Source: an uncultured Tidjanibacter sp. (GTDB taxonomy: Bacteria; Bacteroidota; Bacteroidia; Bacteroidales; Rikenellaceae). From it: a stretch of DNA of 64,000 bases. Positions 38,760 to 48,658 of this stretch are shown here, piece after piece; within the stretch, counting starts at the first letter, position 1, and each line of letters starts with the position of its first letter. The notes under the pieces were generated by a model that searched no databases, was not told the DNA's origin, and worked only from the letters and a program-made list of their open reading frames with translations. The stretch is from NCBI GenBank assembly GCA_947852905.1, contig CANTVF010000006.1:62001-126000 (forward strand). Reading direction: 5' to 3'. Position numbers and translations under genes: made by a program.

Positions 38760-38897
38760 CCTACCCTGCCGGCCACGCATATCCGACGCATCGGCCGAAA
38801 CGGATGCCCACGGCATATCTATACAAAGTATTCCGCCCCGATGCCTTTTGCAATCCGCACCACCCGCCGTTCCGCCACGCTATCTGTATACAAGCAA

Positions 38898-39010
38898 AAT
38901 AAAAACAGGAGGGAATCTTCGCGATTGCCTCCTGTTTTATTGGGGATACACCCAAAACTACTAACCCAAACTTAAATAAATGAAGAAACCTTTTATCTGA
39001 TGTCTTCAAC
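38898..39010 (-). ncRNA. Candidate small RNA (minus strand) ending in an intrinsic terminator
   Basis: Minus strand: AT/GT-rich stretch TTTCTTCATTTATTTAAGTTTGGGTTAGTAGTTTTGGGTGTATCCCCAATAAAACAGGAGGCAATCGCGAAGATTCCCTCCTGTTTTTATTTT; no coding gene ends here on that strand. Confidence 0.35.
38903..38939. terminator. Bidirectional-looking intrinsic terminator
   Basis: AAAACAGGAGG...CCTCCTGTTTT stem with AATC/GATT inner stem, U tract on both strands. Confidence 0.85.
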
Positions 39011-39249
39011 AATCAAACGCTATCAAACGTAAATTATTATAAATGGCCCGAAATTTTTTTGTCTAATCAAATCCATGGCCGGCAGACTCAGATATCAAGG
39101 TTTATTCACAAAACATGTGCCAAAAGAAATATCTCGAAACGGACACATGCGACGTTTCATCCGCACCCGGCTACCCGTCAGACACATGCCCGAGCCCGAT
39201 ACGATAAAGGCAACTCCTCAACCGAAGACAATTAACCCCTCCGAGACAG

Positions 39250-40245
39250 TCAGCAGGCCGGAGGCATCGGCTCGGAGGATCTCTGCTCCGTATCCGCATA
39301 TGTGTGACTGAACAACAAGCCTGCGATACGGGCATAGGCCCACGGGAAATATATTCCGAGCGTGACTATACACAAAAGCATCTGACCGAGCACTACGAGG
39401 TAATCCTCTCCCGGATTAATGGCGAAACCGAATCTGTCTTCAACGACATCGCCGCCGAGTACGGTACGCCCTGCGAAATAATGCCACATCCTGAGCAACG
39501 CCATAGGATAGTACATTCCCAGCGTCACGGCCGACAACGCCACCTGTCCGAATACGAACAATCCGCCGTGCCACGCTCCGGCAACGGACTGAATACGTTT
39601 CCGGCCACCGTATTTGAAATCGGTCAACCAGCGGATTATAAGGACCGTACCGATGCTTTTCAGCAACCACACCACAGCGACATATACCACATTGACGATG
39701 CGGCGACTGTCCGCCGTCAAATACTCAGACAGCCCTCCGGTACAGAATGCCGCCACCAACAGCGAGATACTGTCAGGCAGCACGAACAGCAATACAACAT
39801 ACGAGAAAAGCTCCGACCCGGAACCGCGGAACCGGAACTCCTTGAACCGAAAGAACGTATTGCTTCCGAAATAACCTACCAAGCGGGCGACGAACCACGG
39901 CGTATAGATTCCGAACGTAACCAGACTCAACAATATACCCTCGGCACACAACGACGCATATTTCCTACCGTCGTAATCGGCTTCGAAACGCTCTCCGGAC
40001 AACGACAACGCCCGTACCGTGCCGCGAACGAAAAAGAACGCCAATATACATAATGCCGACATGACACACACGGTGGACATAACGCCGGATACGACACTCC
40101 AAAAGAAATCCCAGTCGATAAACTCGCTGCGCTTTCCGAACAGCCTCAAGGCGATACCGACGACGAACAACGCCCATACAATGAAGAAAGGCCCGGCAAG
40201 CCGGCCACCTTTGAGATCTAATCCGAAATAATTCCTCATATCCAC
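39250..40245 (-). CDS. DUF898/YjgN-like integral membrane protein
   Basis: 331 aa polytopic; repeated LSLVTFGIYTPWFVARLVGYF / LCIVTLGIYFPWAYARIAGLLFSHT motifs. Confidence 0.8.
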   Translation of the reverse strand: MDMRNYFGLDLKGGRLAGPFFIVWALFVVGIALRLFGKRSEFIDWDFFWSVVSGVMSTVCVMSALCILAFFFVRGTVRALSLSGERFEADYDGRKYASLCAEGILLSLVTFGIYTPWFVARLVGYFGSNTFFRFKEFRFRGSGSELFSYVVLLFVLPDSISLLVAAFCTGGLSEYLTADSRRIVNVVYVAVVWLLKSIGTVLIIRWLTDFKYGGRKRIQSVAGAWHGGLFVFGQVALSAVTLGMYYPMALLRMWHYFAGRTVLGGDVVEDRFGFAINPGEDYLVVLGQMLLCIVTLGIYFPWAYARIAGLLFSHTYADTEQRSSEPMPPAC

Positions 40246-40588
40246 ATACCACTTTAAATTTCACATGCATAACATACACGGAGAAACCATGCGGCAGACA
40301 ACCGCACTATACCGTCGGCAATCACGATAGCGCATGACCGATACGCAACACCCGCGGAATGCTAATTTAGCCAAATCGTCCGTAAATGCAATGCGATGCA
40401 CCGAAATAGCCGACATTCGCCACATTAAAACGTTACGATGCTCTTTATCCGGGAATTTCTTACTACTTTTGTGTTTTAATTGAAACAGCCGCCGCACGTG
40501 CCGGACTTTTTGTAAAAAACGACATACCACCGTAACGCGCCGCACGGCAGGCCGTTCCCGACGGAGAATTTCAAATAAGTAAAAACAT

Positions 40589-42310
40589 ATGGCATACAAC
40601 GAACTCAGCGAACAGGAACAATTACGCCGCAACTCGCTCGACGCGTTGCGCGAATTGGGTATCAACCCGTACCCCGCCGCACAATACCATGTCAACACGA
40701 CAGCCAGGGAAATAGCCGAGGGATATTCGCCCGAAAAGGGCAACTTCGACGACGTATGCATCGCGGGACGCATCATGACTCGCCGCATCATGGGCAGCGC
40801 GTCGTTCTTCGAACTTCAGGACCATACGGGCCGCATACAGGTGTACATACGTCGCGACGACATCTGTCCCGAAGGAGACCCGACTCTATATAACACGGTA
40901 TTCAAGAAACTGCTCGACATAGGCGACATAGTCGGCGTCAAAGGTTTCGCATTCATCACTCAGACAGGCGAACTTTCGGTACACTGCCACGAGCTGACCG
41001 TACTCAGCAAATCTGTGCGTCCGCTCCCCGTCGTCAAGGAAAAGGACGGTAAGGTTTACGACGCATTCACCGATCCGGAAGCCCGCTATCGCCAGCGTTA
41101 CGTAGACCTCGTCGTAAATCCTCAGGTACGCGACGTATTCGCCAAAAGAGCCAAGATAGTATCGACGATGCGAGCATTTTTCGACGAGAAGGGTTATCTG
41201 GAGGTCGAAACCCCGATACTGCAACCCATTCCCGGAGGAGCTGCAGCACGACCGTTCATAACACACCACAACACCCTCGACACGGATCTATACCTACGCA
41301 TAGCCAACGAGCTGTATCTCAAACGCCTCATAGTCGGCGGCTTCAACGGCGTATACGAATTTGCCAAGGATTTCCGCAACGAAGGCATGGACCGCACCCA
41401 CAACCCCGAATTTACCGTCATGGAGATATACGTTCCCTACAAGGACTACTTGTGGATGATGGATTTCACTGAGGAGATGGTGGAACGTGTGGCTCTGGCC
41501 GTGAACGGCACCACGGAACTGACCTACGGCGACCGCAGCGTAAGTTTCAAGCGTCCGTTCCGCCGCATGACGATGACCGACCTGATCCGCGAAAAGACAG
41601 GATTCGATATAACGGGTAAAAACGAAGACGAGTTGCGCAAGGCATGCCGCAAACTCAACGTCGAAATAGACGACACGATGGGCAAGGGCAAGCTGATAGA
41701 CGCCATATTCGGCGAATACTGCGAACACGACCTCATACAACCGACTTTCGTCATGGACTATCCGATAGAGATGTCGCCGCTCAGCAAGCGTCACCGCGAC
41801 AATCCGGAACTTACCGAACGTTTCGAACTCTTCGTACTCGGCAAGGAACTCTGCAACGCCTATTCGGAGCTCAACGATCCCATAGACCAGTTGGAACGTT
41901 TTCAGGAACAGTTGCGCCTGAGCGAAAAGGGCGACGACGAGGCGATGTTCATAGACATGGATTTCGTCCGCGCACTCGAATACGGCATGCCCCCCACGTC
42001 GGGAATGGGTATGGGTATAGACCGTCTGACAATGTTCATGACCGACCAGTCATCCATACAGGACGTACTTTTCTTCCCGCAGATGAAACCCGAAAAAAGC
42101 ATCGCCAAAGACAGTGTCGAGAAATACGGCGAGAAAGGCATTCCGGCCGAATGGGTGCCCGTACTTCAGAAAATGGGATTCATGACCGTCGAATCGCTCC
42201 GCAAACTGTCGGCCGGCAAGCTGTTCAACGACCTGTGCGGATTCAACAAGAAAAACAAGCTCGGCCTCAAAAACCCGACGGCCGACGAAGTGAAACAGTG
42301 GGTGGAATAG
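40589..42310 (+). CDS. lysS: Lysyl-tRNA synthetase, class II
   Basis: 573 aa; [28 protein letters not shown] and [37 protein letters not shown]. Confidence 0.98.
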   Translation: MAYNELSEQEQLRRNSLDALRELGINPYPAAQYHVNTTAREIAEGYSPEKGNFDDVCIAGRIMTRRIMGSASFFELQDHTGRIQVYIRRDDICPEGDPTLYNTVFKKLLDIGDIVGVKGFAFITQTGELSVHCHELTVLSKSVRPLPVVKEKDGKVYDAFTDPEARYRQRYVDLVVNPQVRDVFAKRAKIVSTMRAFFDEKGYLEVETPILQPIPGGAAARPFITHHNTLDTDLYLRIANELYLKRLIVGGFNGVYEFAKDFRNEGMDRTHNPEFTVMEIYVPYKDYLWMMDFTEEMVERVALAVNGTTELTYGDRSVSFKRPFRRMTMTDLIREKTGFDITGKNEDELRKACRKLNVEIDDTMGKGKLIDAIFGEYCEHDLIQPTFVMDYPIEMSPLSKRHRDNPELTERFELFVLGKELCNAYSELNDPIDQLERFQEQLRLSEKGDDEAMFIDMDFVRALEYGMPPTSGMGMGIDRLTMFMTDQSSIQDVLFFPQMKPEKSIAKDSVEKYGEKGIPAEWVPVLQKMGFMTVESLRKLSAGKLFNDLCGFNKKNKLGLKNPTADEVKQWVE

Positions 42311-42427
42311 ACCTGAGACACATGCATCTATAAACGTACCGGGCAGAAAGCTCCTGTCCGGTACTCCGAGCATACGGCGGACATGATGTCCGCACATAGA
42401 CAAACTTCTAAAACAGAATACCTAAAC

Positions 42428-43183
42428 ATGAGGAAAAAAATCGCAGCGGGTAACTGGAAGATGAACACCACCCCCGCACAGGGTACCGAACTGGCAGCAG
42501 CCATCGCCTCCAGACGCAACGAAGCCGGCAACGACGTGGATTTCATAATCTGCCCGCCGTTCACGCACCTTACCGAAGTGATACGCGCCACCCGCGGCAA
42601 AGGAGTGGCCGTAGGCGCACAGAACTGCGCAGCCGAGCCCAAAGGCGCCTATACGGGCGAGGTATCGGCGGAAATGCTCGCTTCCATAGGTGTCGACTAC
42701 GTCATTCTCGGACACTCCGAAAGACGCCAGTATTACGGCGAGACGAGCGAAACGCTCAATCGCAAACTCGAAATGGCATACGCCAACAACCTCACACCGA
42801 TCTACTGCGTGGGCGAAAAACTCTCCGAGCGCGAAGCGGGGAAACACTTCGACGTGGTGAAAGCCCAGATAACCGAAGTGATCTACAACCTTTCGGCCGA
42901 CAAACTCGCCCGTCTGGTCATCGCCTATGAGCCGGTATGGGCTATCGGGACTGGCAAGACGGCTACGTCGGCTCAGGCACAGGAGATACATGCGTTCATC
43001 CGCAAAGTACTTGCAGAAAAATTCGGTGACACGGCCGACACGGTACCCATACTTTACGGCGGAAGCGTAAATCCGAAAAACGCCGCAGAGCTATTCGGAA
43101 TGCCCGATGTGGACGGCGGTCTCGTGGGTGGCGCATCTCTCGAAGCCGAGTCGTTCATACAGATAGGCAAATCGTTCCGATAA
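42428..43183 (+). CDS. tpiA: Triosephosphate isomerase
   Basis: MRKKIAAGNWKMNTT, ILGHSERRQYYGET, VIAYEPVWAIGTGKTATSAQAQE, LYGGSVNPKNAAEL. Confidence 0.98.
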   Translation: MRKKIAAGNWKMNTTPAQGTELAAAIASRRNEAGNDVDFIICPPFTHLTEVIRATRGKGVAVGAQNCAAEPKGAYTGEVSAEMLASIGVDYVILGHSERRQYYGETSETLNRKLEMAYANNLTPIYCVGEKLSEREAGKHFDVVKAQITEVIYNLSADKLARLVIAYEPVWAIGTGKTATSAQAQEIHAFIRKVLAEKFGDTADTVPILYGGSVNPKNAAELFGMPDVDGGLVGGASLEAESFIQIGKSFR

Positions 43184-43227
43184 CCTTCCACGACCGACAG
43201 ATTCATCGCCGGAAGGTGAAAAGCAAC

Positions 43228-43265
43228 GAGCCTGCGGAAACTATATGTCCGCAGGCTCGCTTTAT
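43228..43265 (+). terminator. Intrinsic terminator after tpiA
   Basis: CGAGCCTGCGGA-N8-TCCGCAGGCTCG followed by CTTTATTT. Confidence 0.88.
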
Positions 43266-43524
43266 TTACGCATTTCGTTATGCGCATTCCGACCCGTATC
43301 GCCGCCCGCTCGGATCAGCGTTCCGAACGGATATCAAATGTCGCGTTCCCGGTCACGGCTCCCCGCACCGAACCTTACCGCCAAGTTCCAATTATACGAA
43401 ACCCATGAAAATACCGACACTAAATTTTCGGCCGCATAATCACAGGTAAAAACAGCCTCATCTCAACCCAACATCAAGCACATTTCCGTAAATTTGCGAA
43501 CGGAACCTCTCGATTGCCCCTCGT

Positions 43525-43545
43525 CATACGCTTTGCAGGCGTATG
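43525..43545 (+). other. Stem-loop in the leader of the glycan island
   Basis: CATACGC-TTTGCAG-GCGTATG perfect 7-bp stem about 65 nt upstream of the glycosyltransferase start. Confidence 0.4.
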
Positions 43546-43610
43546 CACCTTTCCCGAAGGCAACCGGCGGTTAACAACGTGATTTCTTGATATGGATTAA
43601 TGACCTGCAA

Positions 43611-44813
43611 ATGAATATCCTAATCGTAAGCAATTTTTTCTATCCCAACAACCGCATAGCCTCATTCAGAATCAACGCCTTCGCAAAGTATTTTTCCGAG
43701 GCGGGACACTCCGTGACGGTCGTAACTGAAGGAGACCGTGATGAAACGGTTATATGGAACGGATGTGAAGTTCATTACCTCAAGGATCATATATTATCGG
43801 AGTCGGAGTCTAAAGCTATTCGATTGAGAAATGCCGGATTCAATTACAAATGTTATTTGCAAGCATTACAATTTCGGTTATCCTTGGATTTTAAATTACT
43901 ATGGAGATTCAGAGCCTACCGAAAAATAAGGATATTGAATAAAAAACGCCCCTTCGATATCATATTAAGCACCTATGACTTTTTATCGCCCCACATGATA
44001 GTTCTGCGATTACGCCGTAAAACACCCAGCTTCTACTGGATTGCAGATATGCGCGATGAAATGTCGAAAAGTCCATTCCTGTCATCGAATACACGCCGAC
44101 GCATCAGACCATATGAACATAACATTTTGACCGCAGCAGATTTGGTATTATCAGTATCTGCCCCGCTTATTGAAGACTTTAAAACATTAGGCGGTCACGA
44201 CAGAGTTCTCGAAGTAAAAAACGGATATGATTACGAAGAAATTCACGACGTCTCTTTCCAGCCGTTTTTCACAATGGCGTTCATTGGCAAATTCTATTCA
44301 TTCATCAATCCAGAAAATTGGTTTAAGGCAATTTCCGAGCTTATCTCGACCGGCGACATTCCGGCCGACAGTCGCATCAATATCATAGGCAATTATAAAA
44401 AGTTGTCACTCCCTGAGAATATACGCCGGAACGTGATTCAAATTGCGGAAGTAAACCATACAGAAGCAATAGAAATGTCGTTGGCGGCCGACACATTGGT
44501 ACTGATACATCCTAAAGGAAGAAAGGGAGTATATACCGGAAAATTATTTGATTACCTCGCAACCAATAAACCTATTCTTGCCATTTGCGATCCAGACGAT
44601 GTAATTGCAGCATTGCTCGCAGAGACCAATGCCGGTTTTACGGCAGACATAGATGATATCGATGATATAAAACGAAATATACTACGGTGTTATTCTCTAT
44701 GGAAAAACAAACAGGCATTGCCTCGCAGATGGGATAGAATCCGACAATATACTCGGAAAAATCAGGTCGGCATTCTCCTTGAATATTTGTCGCGGCAAGA
44801 TTTATTAAAATAA
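43611..44813 (+). CDS. Glycosyltransferase family 4-like (GT-B fold)
   Basis: MNILIVSNFFYPNNRIASFRINAFAKYFSEAGHSVTVVTE; GKLFDYLATNKPILAIC near the C-terminus; start chosen at MNILIV. Confidence 0.85.
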   Translation: MNILIVSNFFYPNNRIASFRINAFAKYFSEAGHSVTVVTEGDRDETVIWNGCEVHYLKDHILSESESKAIRLRNAGFNYKCYLQALQFRLSLDFKLLWRFRAYRKIRILNKKRPFDIILSTYDFLSPHMIVLRLRRKTPSFYWIADMRDEMSKSPFLSSNTRRRIRPYEHNILTAADLVLSVSAPLIEDFKTLGGHDRVLEVKNGYDYEEIHDVSFQPFFTMAFIGKFYSFINPENWFKAISELISTGDIPADSRINIIGNYKKLSLPENIRRNVIQIAEVNHTEAIEMSLAADTLVLIHPKGRKGVYTGKLFDYLATNKPILAICDPDDVIAALLAETNAGFTADIDDIDDIKRNILRCYSLWKNKQALPRRWDRIRQYTRKNQVGILLEYLSRQDLLK

Positions 44814-44830
44814 AACAAGCCCTTCCGAAT

Positions 44831-46042
44831 CTAACAAGTATGCCCTTTGATAATCTCTATGACACTGGGTATTGCCTTCCCACATTCATACGAACCGAGT
44901 AATCTATAGTGGTCCGATATCCGCTTCTCGTTTTCTTCCGCATTATACGCAGCAATCAGTTCGCAAAGTTCGTCAATACTTTCCGCATACGGGAAAGGCC
45001 ACTTATCGAGCGGAGTATAGAATCCCCTGTCGTATTCATATTCAGGCAGGTCCGGCATATACAGGAACCCGTGTTTCCCAGTCAACGCAAAATCCCATAT
45101 CGAAGAAGAATAGTCCGTTATTAAAACATCGGCTATGTCAAGCAGATCCTGCATGTCCGGATATTGCGTCAAGTCTACGACGTCAGGAGTCCCATGCCTT
45201 GAATGAGTGGCAATATCATTTCGACAGATATGTCGCCGATACAGAAAAGTAATGTTTCTGCCGAAAGTCATCGCAAGCGCATGTTCTATGCAAGGACAAC
45301 ACACGTCACTACCTATATTACGCATGTTTCTGCCATTGTTCCTAAACGTCGGCGCATACAGTACCAGCAGGTTGTCTGGAACGATATCATATAGTCCGCA
45401 TATCTGCTGCCTCAAATTCCGGCTTCTTCCGGCTGAGGGATAAAAAAACCTGTCATTACGCGGCATTCCGGTCGGAACGAAACAGCTTCTGTCTATATGA
45501 AAGTCTTTAGCCGTAACTTCGGTAAACGTCTTGCTACTCGACAGGAAACAGTCTGTTGTTCCATTTGTAAGTTTCTGAATCCGTCTGATATACCATGCGA
45601 GCCCTTTCGAACGCATATTAAAACCGGCAGCAACTTTTTTATATGCTCCGCCACCATGCCATGTATTTATAAACAACTGCTTCTTTCTTTTTGGTAAGGC
45701 TACTTCAAATCCACTGTTATCAATAATCACATCCGCCCTCATCATATGACAGATATATTTCAAAGACCTGAATTTCACCGTCTTTACCACTAATCTAAAC
45801 TCTTCGGGAATCTTCGTCGCATCATCAATTACCCATACATACTCGAACTGCCGTCCGTATTGTCTATACAGACTCTCAAAAATGTATTTAGGATTACACG
45901 TATATTGCATGCCGTGAAACGAGCAAAACAATATTCGGTTCTTTTTCACAGGCAGAAACAAGCCGAAAAACCAAAAAACGATTCTAACCGTTACGACAAT
46001 AAAATACTGTATACGGTATCTAATACATTCTAATCTTTCCAT
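44831..46042 (-). CDS. CDP-glycerol glycerophosphotransferase family (TagB/TagF-like) polyol-phosphate transferase
   Basis: LFINTWHGGGAYKKVAAGF, VLYAPTFRNNGRN, MQDLLDIADVLITDYSSSIWDFALTGKHGFLYMPDLPEYEYDRGFY. Confidence 0.9.
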   Translation of the reverse strand: MERLECIRYRIQYFIVVTVRIVFWFFGLFLPVKKNRILFCSFHGMQYTCNPKYIFESLYRQYGRQFEYVWVIDDATKIPEEFRLVVKTVKFRSLKYICHMMRADVIIDNSGFEVALPKRKKQLFINTWHGGGAYKKVAAGFNMRSKGLAWYIRRIQKLTNGTTDCFLSSSKTFTEVTAKDFHIDRSCFVPTGMPRNDRFFYPSAGRSRNLRQQICGLYDIVPDNLLVLYAPTFRNNGRNMRNIGSDVCCPCIEHALAMTFGRNITFLYRRHICRNDIATHSRHGTPDVVDLTQYPDMQDLLDIADVLITDYSSSIWDFALTGKHGFLYMPDLPEYEYDRGFYTPLDKWPFPYAESIDELCELIAAYNAEENEKRISDHYRLLGSYECGKAIPSVIEIIKGHTC

Positions 46043-46045
46043 CGC

Positions 46046-47092
46046 TTAGTTGAGAAAACTGTCAATGGTCCTATTCAATCCATCTTCAAGACTCACTTCC
46101 GGACGCCACCCCAATTCCATAATGGCAGAACAGTCCAGCGGAATCCGCTTATGGATACAATATTTGCTTGAATCAACCGCATGTTTCATTACAGTGACAC
46201 GAGTTCCGGGAACATATCCAGCAATAAGAGACGCGAGATCAATAATACTGATCTCTTCTGTTTCGTTCGATAAATTAAACGTACGCGCCGGATCGTTATC
46301 AGCCGCGATAATCAACAATCCTCGTATAACATCCGTCACATAACAGAAAGCTCGCAACATAGAGCCGTCTGAATGCACAATAATATTTCCGTCTCCCAGC
46401 GCATTGCCAATAAAGTCCGACATTACACGCCCGTCCGACACCAAATTCATGCCCGGACCATAACAATGAGCGATACGAGCGACACCATATTTGACACCAT
46501 ATTGTCTGTTGTAGGAGGCAAGAATAGTTTCCGAAGCTCGTTTGCTCTCAGGATAACAGGAACGCGACAGCATAGGATCAAGACAGCCAAAAGACTTTTC
46601 CGACAATCTTTCTTCATTATCGTTTCGCCCATACACTTCACGTGTCGAAGAATAGATTATCTTACAATCGGCTTTACACCTTGCCAGTTCCGCAACATTA
46701 AAGGTACCTAAAATATTTGCCTTCAATATTCCTACCGGATCGGTCGATATATGATAAGGGGAAGCGTTCCCCGCAAAATGAAATATATAATCGACATGTT
46801 CCGTCAAGTTGATATTCCCTGCTACGTCAGCCGCAAGCATACTGAAATATGGCAGACATACGAACCGTGCATATCTTTCCTGAAGTCTCTTTCCGTCTCT
46901 CGACAAAGCGATAATAACTGCATTGAGTTTACCTGCTGCAATCGCAAACAAGAATGCATATATCAAGTATGTGGCGATATGACCGTTCGCGCCGGTAATC
47001 AGAATGGTTTTGCCGTCAAAAGCATTCCACTTGGCTCTATCACAGATATGCTTCAAATCAGAAGCGACTACAAAATTGTCAAACGACATCAT
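46046..47092 (-). CDS. NAD-dependent epimerase/dehydratase (extended SDR)
   Basis: ILITGANGHIATYLI, IYSSTREVYG, YPESK (YxxxK) catalytic motif. Confidence 0.88.
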   Translation of the reverse strand: MMSFDNFVVASDLKHICDRAKWNAFDGKTILITGANGHIATYLIYAFLFAIAAGKLNAVIIALSRDGKRLQERYARFVCLPYFSMLAADVAGNINLTEHVDYIFHFAGNASPYHISTDPVGILKANILGTFNVAELARCKADCKIIYSSTREVYGRNDNEERLSEKSFGCLDPMLSRSCYPESKRASETILASYNRQYGVKYGVARIAHCYGPGMNLVSDGRVMSDFIGNALGDGNIIVHSDGSMLRAFCYVTDVIRGLLIIAADNDPARTFNLSNETEEISIIDLASLIAGYVPGTRVTVMKHAVDSSKYCIHKRIPLDCSAIMELGWRPEVSLEDGLNRTIDSFLN

Positions 47093-47870
47093 GCGATAGC
47101 GAGTATTGAGAAGCAGTTGTTTTCCGCATTGTTATTATCGCTTCAATCATCAACAAGTCCGCAGGAAAAGTGATTTTAATATTTTCGGCCGGACCGATTA
47201 TAGTATGCAACTGTTCCCCGTAATGATTCATCATAGTGCAACAGTCGCTAAAAGAAGAATTCACGTCCCGACATGCCTTCTCGTAAACCGATATGATTTT
47301 GTTAAGAAAAAAGCTTTGCGGAGCTCGTGCAATCAAAAAACCGCCTTGATACGACGGTATAGCTATCGTTCCATCAGCCTTTTTACTTATAACGGTTTCC
47401 ACAATAGGATAACAAGTTATACACGAACCGTACTTCTTTACGGTTTCTATATTATCGTCTATAGTCCGACAATCAATCAGCGGCCTAACAGCGTCATGAA
47501 TCAAAACGACAGATTCGCCATTAAAATATTTTAATGCACAATTGAGACCAGCGAATATCGACTCCCAAGCCGTAGACTTTCCTGCAACTATTTCAACGAC
47601 CTTGGACAACCCGAAATCTTTCAACATTCCTTCCAGTCTGGGAATCCAGTTTTCTACACAGACTACTATAATGCCGTCGATCTTATCGTGTCTATCAAAA
47701 TGTTCAAGCGTATGAATAATTACAGGTTTTCCGGCAATATAATGAAACTGTTTGGGTTTGTTCGAATCACCAAAACGTATTCCCTGCCCCCCCGCAAAGA
47801 TTACTGCAATGTTTCCGACCTTTCTGACAGGCGAAGCAATCCGATCTGACGATTTTACTTTTTCCGACAT
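47079..47870 (-). CDS. IspD/TarI-like cytidylyltransferase (putative polyol-phosphate cytidylyltransferase)
   Basis: VIFAGGQGIRFGDSNKPKQFHYIAGKPVIIHTLEHF, VLIHDAVRPLID; overlaps the SDR gene by 14 nt; located beside TagF-like and SDR genes. Confidence 0.85.
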   Translation of the reverse strand: MSEKVKSSDRIASPVRKVGNIAVIFAGGQGIRFGDSNKPKQFHYIAGKPVIIHTLEHFDRHDKIDGIIVVCVENWIPRLEGMLKDFGLSKVVEIVAGKSTAWESIFAGLNCALKYFNGESVVLIHDAVRPLIDCRTIDDNIETVKKYGSCITCYPIVETVISKKADGTIAIPSYQGGFLIARAPQSFFLNKIISVYEKACRDVNSSFSDCCTMMNHYGEQLHTIIGPAENIKITFPADLLMIEAIITMRKTTASQYSLSHDVV

Positions 47871-48188
47871 TTTAAGCTGTTCGTTGTATTCTTGTAAGCA
47901 AAAACAAAGTCATGTGACCGTAAGCCATTTGGATAGCGCACACATTGCAAATGTAATCAAAATATGACAGAGAGAAACGTCTAAAACCTATCGTCACGCA
48001 TATTCGGGAACATCAACACTTTAATATCTGCATTATACAATAGAAATATTAAACCAAATAATATACCGCCATCAATATGTCAATACATAATTAAGACTTT
48101 ACCTCAATTCATACGTGAAGCAGGGCGGATGAACGACTGCATAAACAATGCTTTCATCAATCCGATACTGCATCAAACCCACCGTTAG

Positions 48189-48350
48189 AATCGCAGCCAT
48201 AAATATAAACCGACCATATACAACGAGCTCATTCTTAATGAGATTTCACGGTCAACATTTCTTTCACCAAAACCGGCGTCACCCGAATTGGAAACCTTAA
48301 CTCGCTACAAAAAACACCTTGTTATATTGTTGGAACCAATATCGCTATAA
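48189..48350 (+). pseudogene. Protein-like open stretch without start (possible gene remnant)
   Basis: NRSHKYKPTIYNELILNEISRSTFLSPKPASPELETLTRYKKHLVILLEPISL* in an otherwise gene-free gap. Confidence 0.2.
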
Positions 48351-48432
48351 TACGACAACGCTCGACAATAGGAATATCAACTACAGATCGCAAATCACTG
48401 ATTTTCACTCACAATAATTACGACATCCATGA

Positions 48433-48579
48433 TTATTCTCCGATTTTGTCCCGACAACCATATTTAATGATAAGTCATGCACGCAACCGATTGTCATTCA
48501 TGTTATGGGAAAGAATATATACGGTTCAATCAATAAAATTGCAAACAAGTCGCTTAAAAATTTTCAAAGGAAAATTTGA
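48433..48579 (+). pseudogene. Protein-like open stretch without start (possible 3' gene remnant)
   Basis: LFSDFVPTTIFNDKSCTQPIVIHVMGKNIYGSINKIANKSLKNFQRKI*, preceded by a stop in frame. Confidence 0.3.
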
Positions 48580-48630
48580 CTGCCACATGGCAACTAAAAA
48601 TTATGCATGGTACAATAAAATATTATTTTC

Positions 48631-48638
48631 TACCTTTG
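48631..48638 (+). promoter_or_regulatory. Possible -7 box (TAnnTTTG) for the UDP-sugar operon
   Basis: TACCTTTG 20 nt upstream of the likely ATG at 48659; -33 element not clear. Confidence 0.4.
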
Positions 48639-48658
48639 CATGTCGATTACACATAAAC

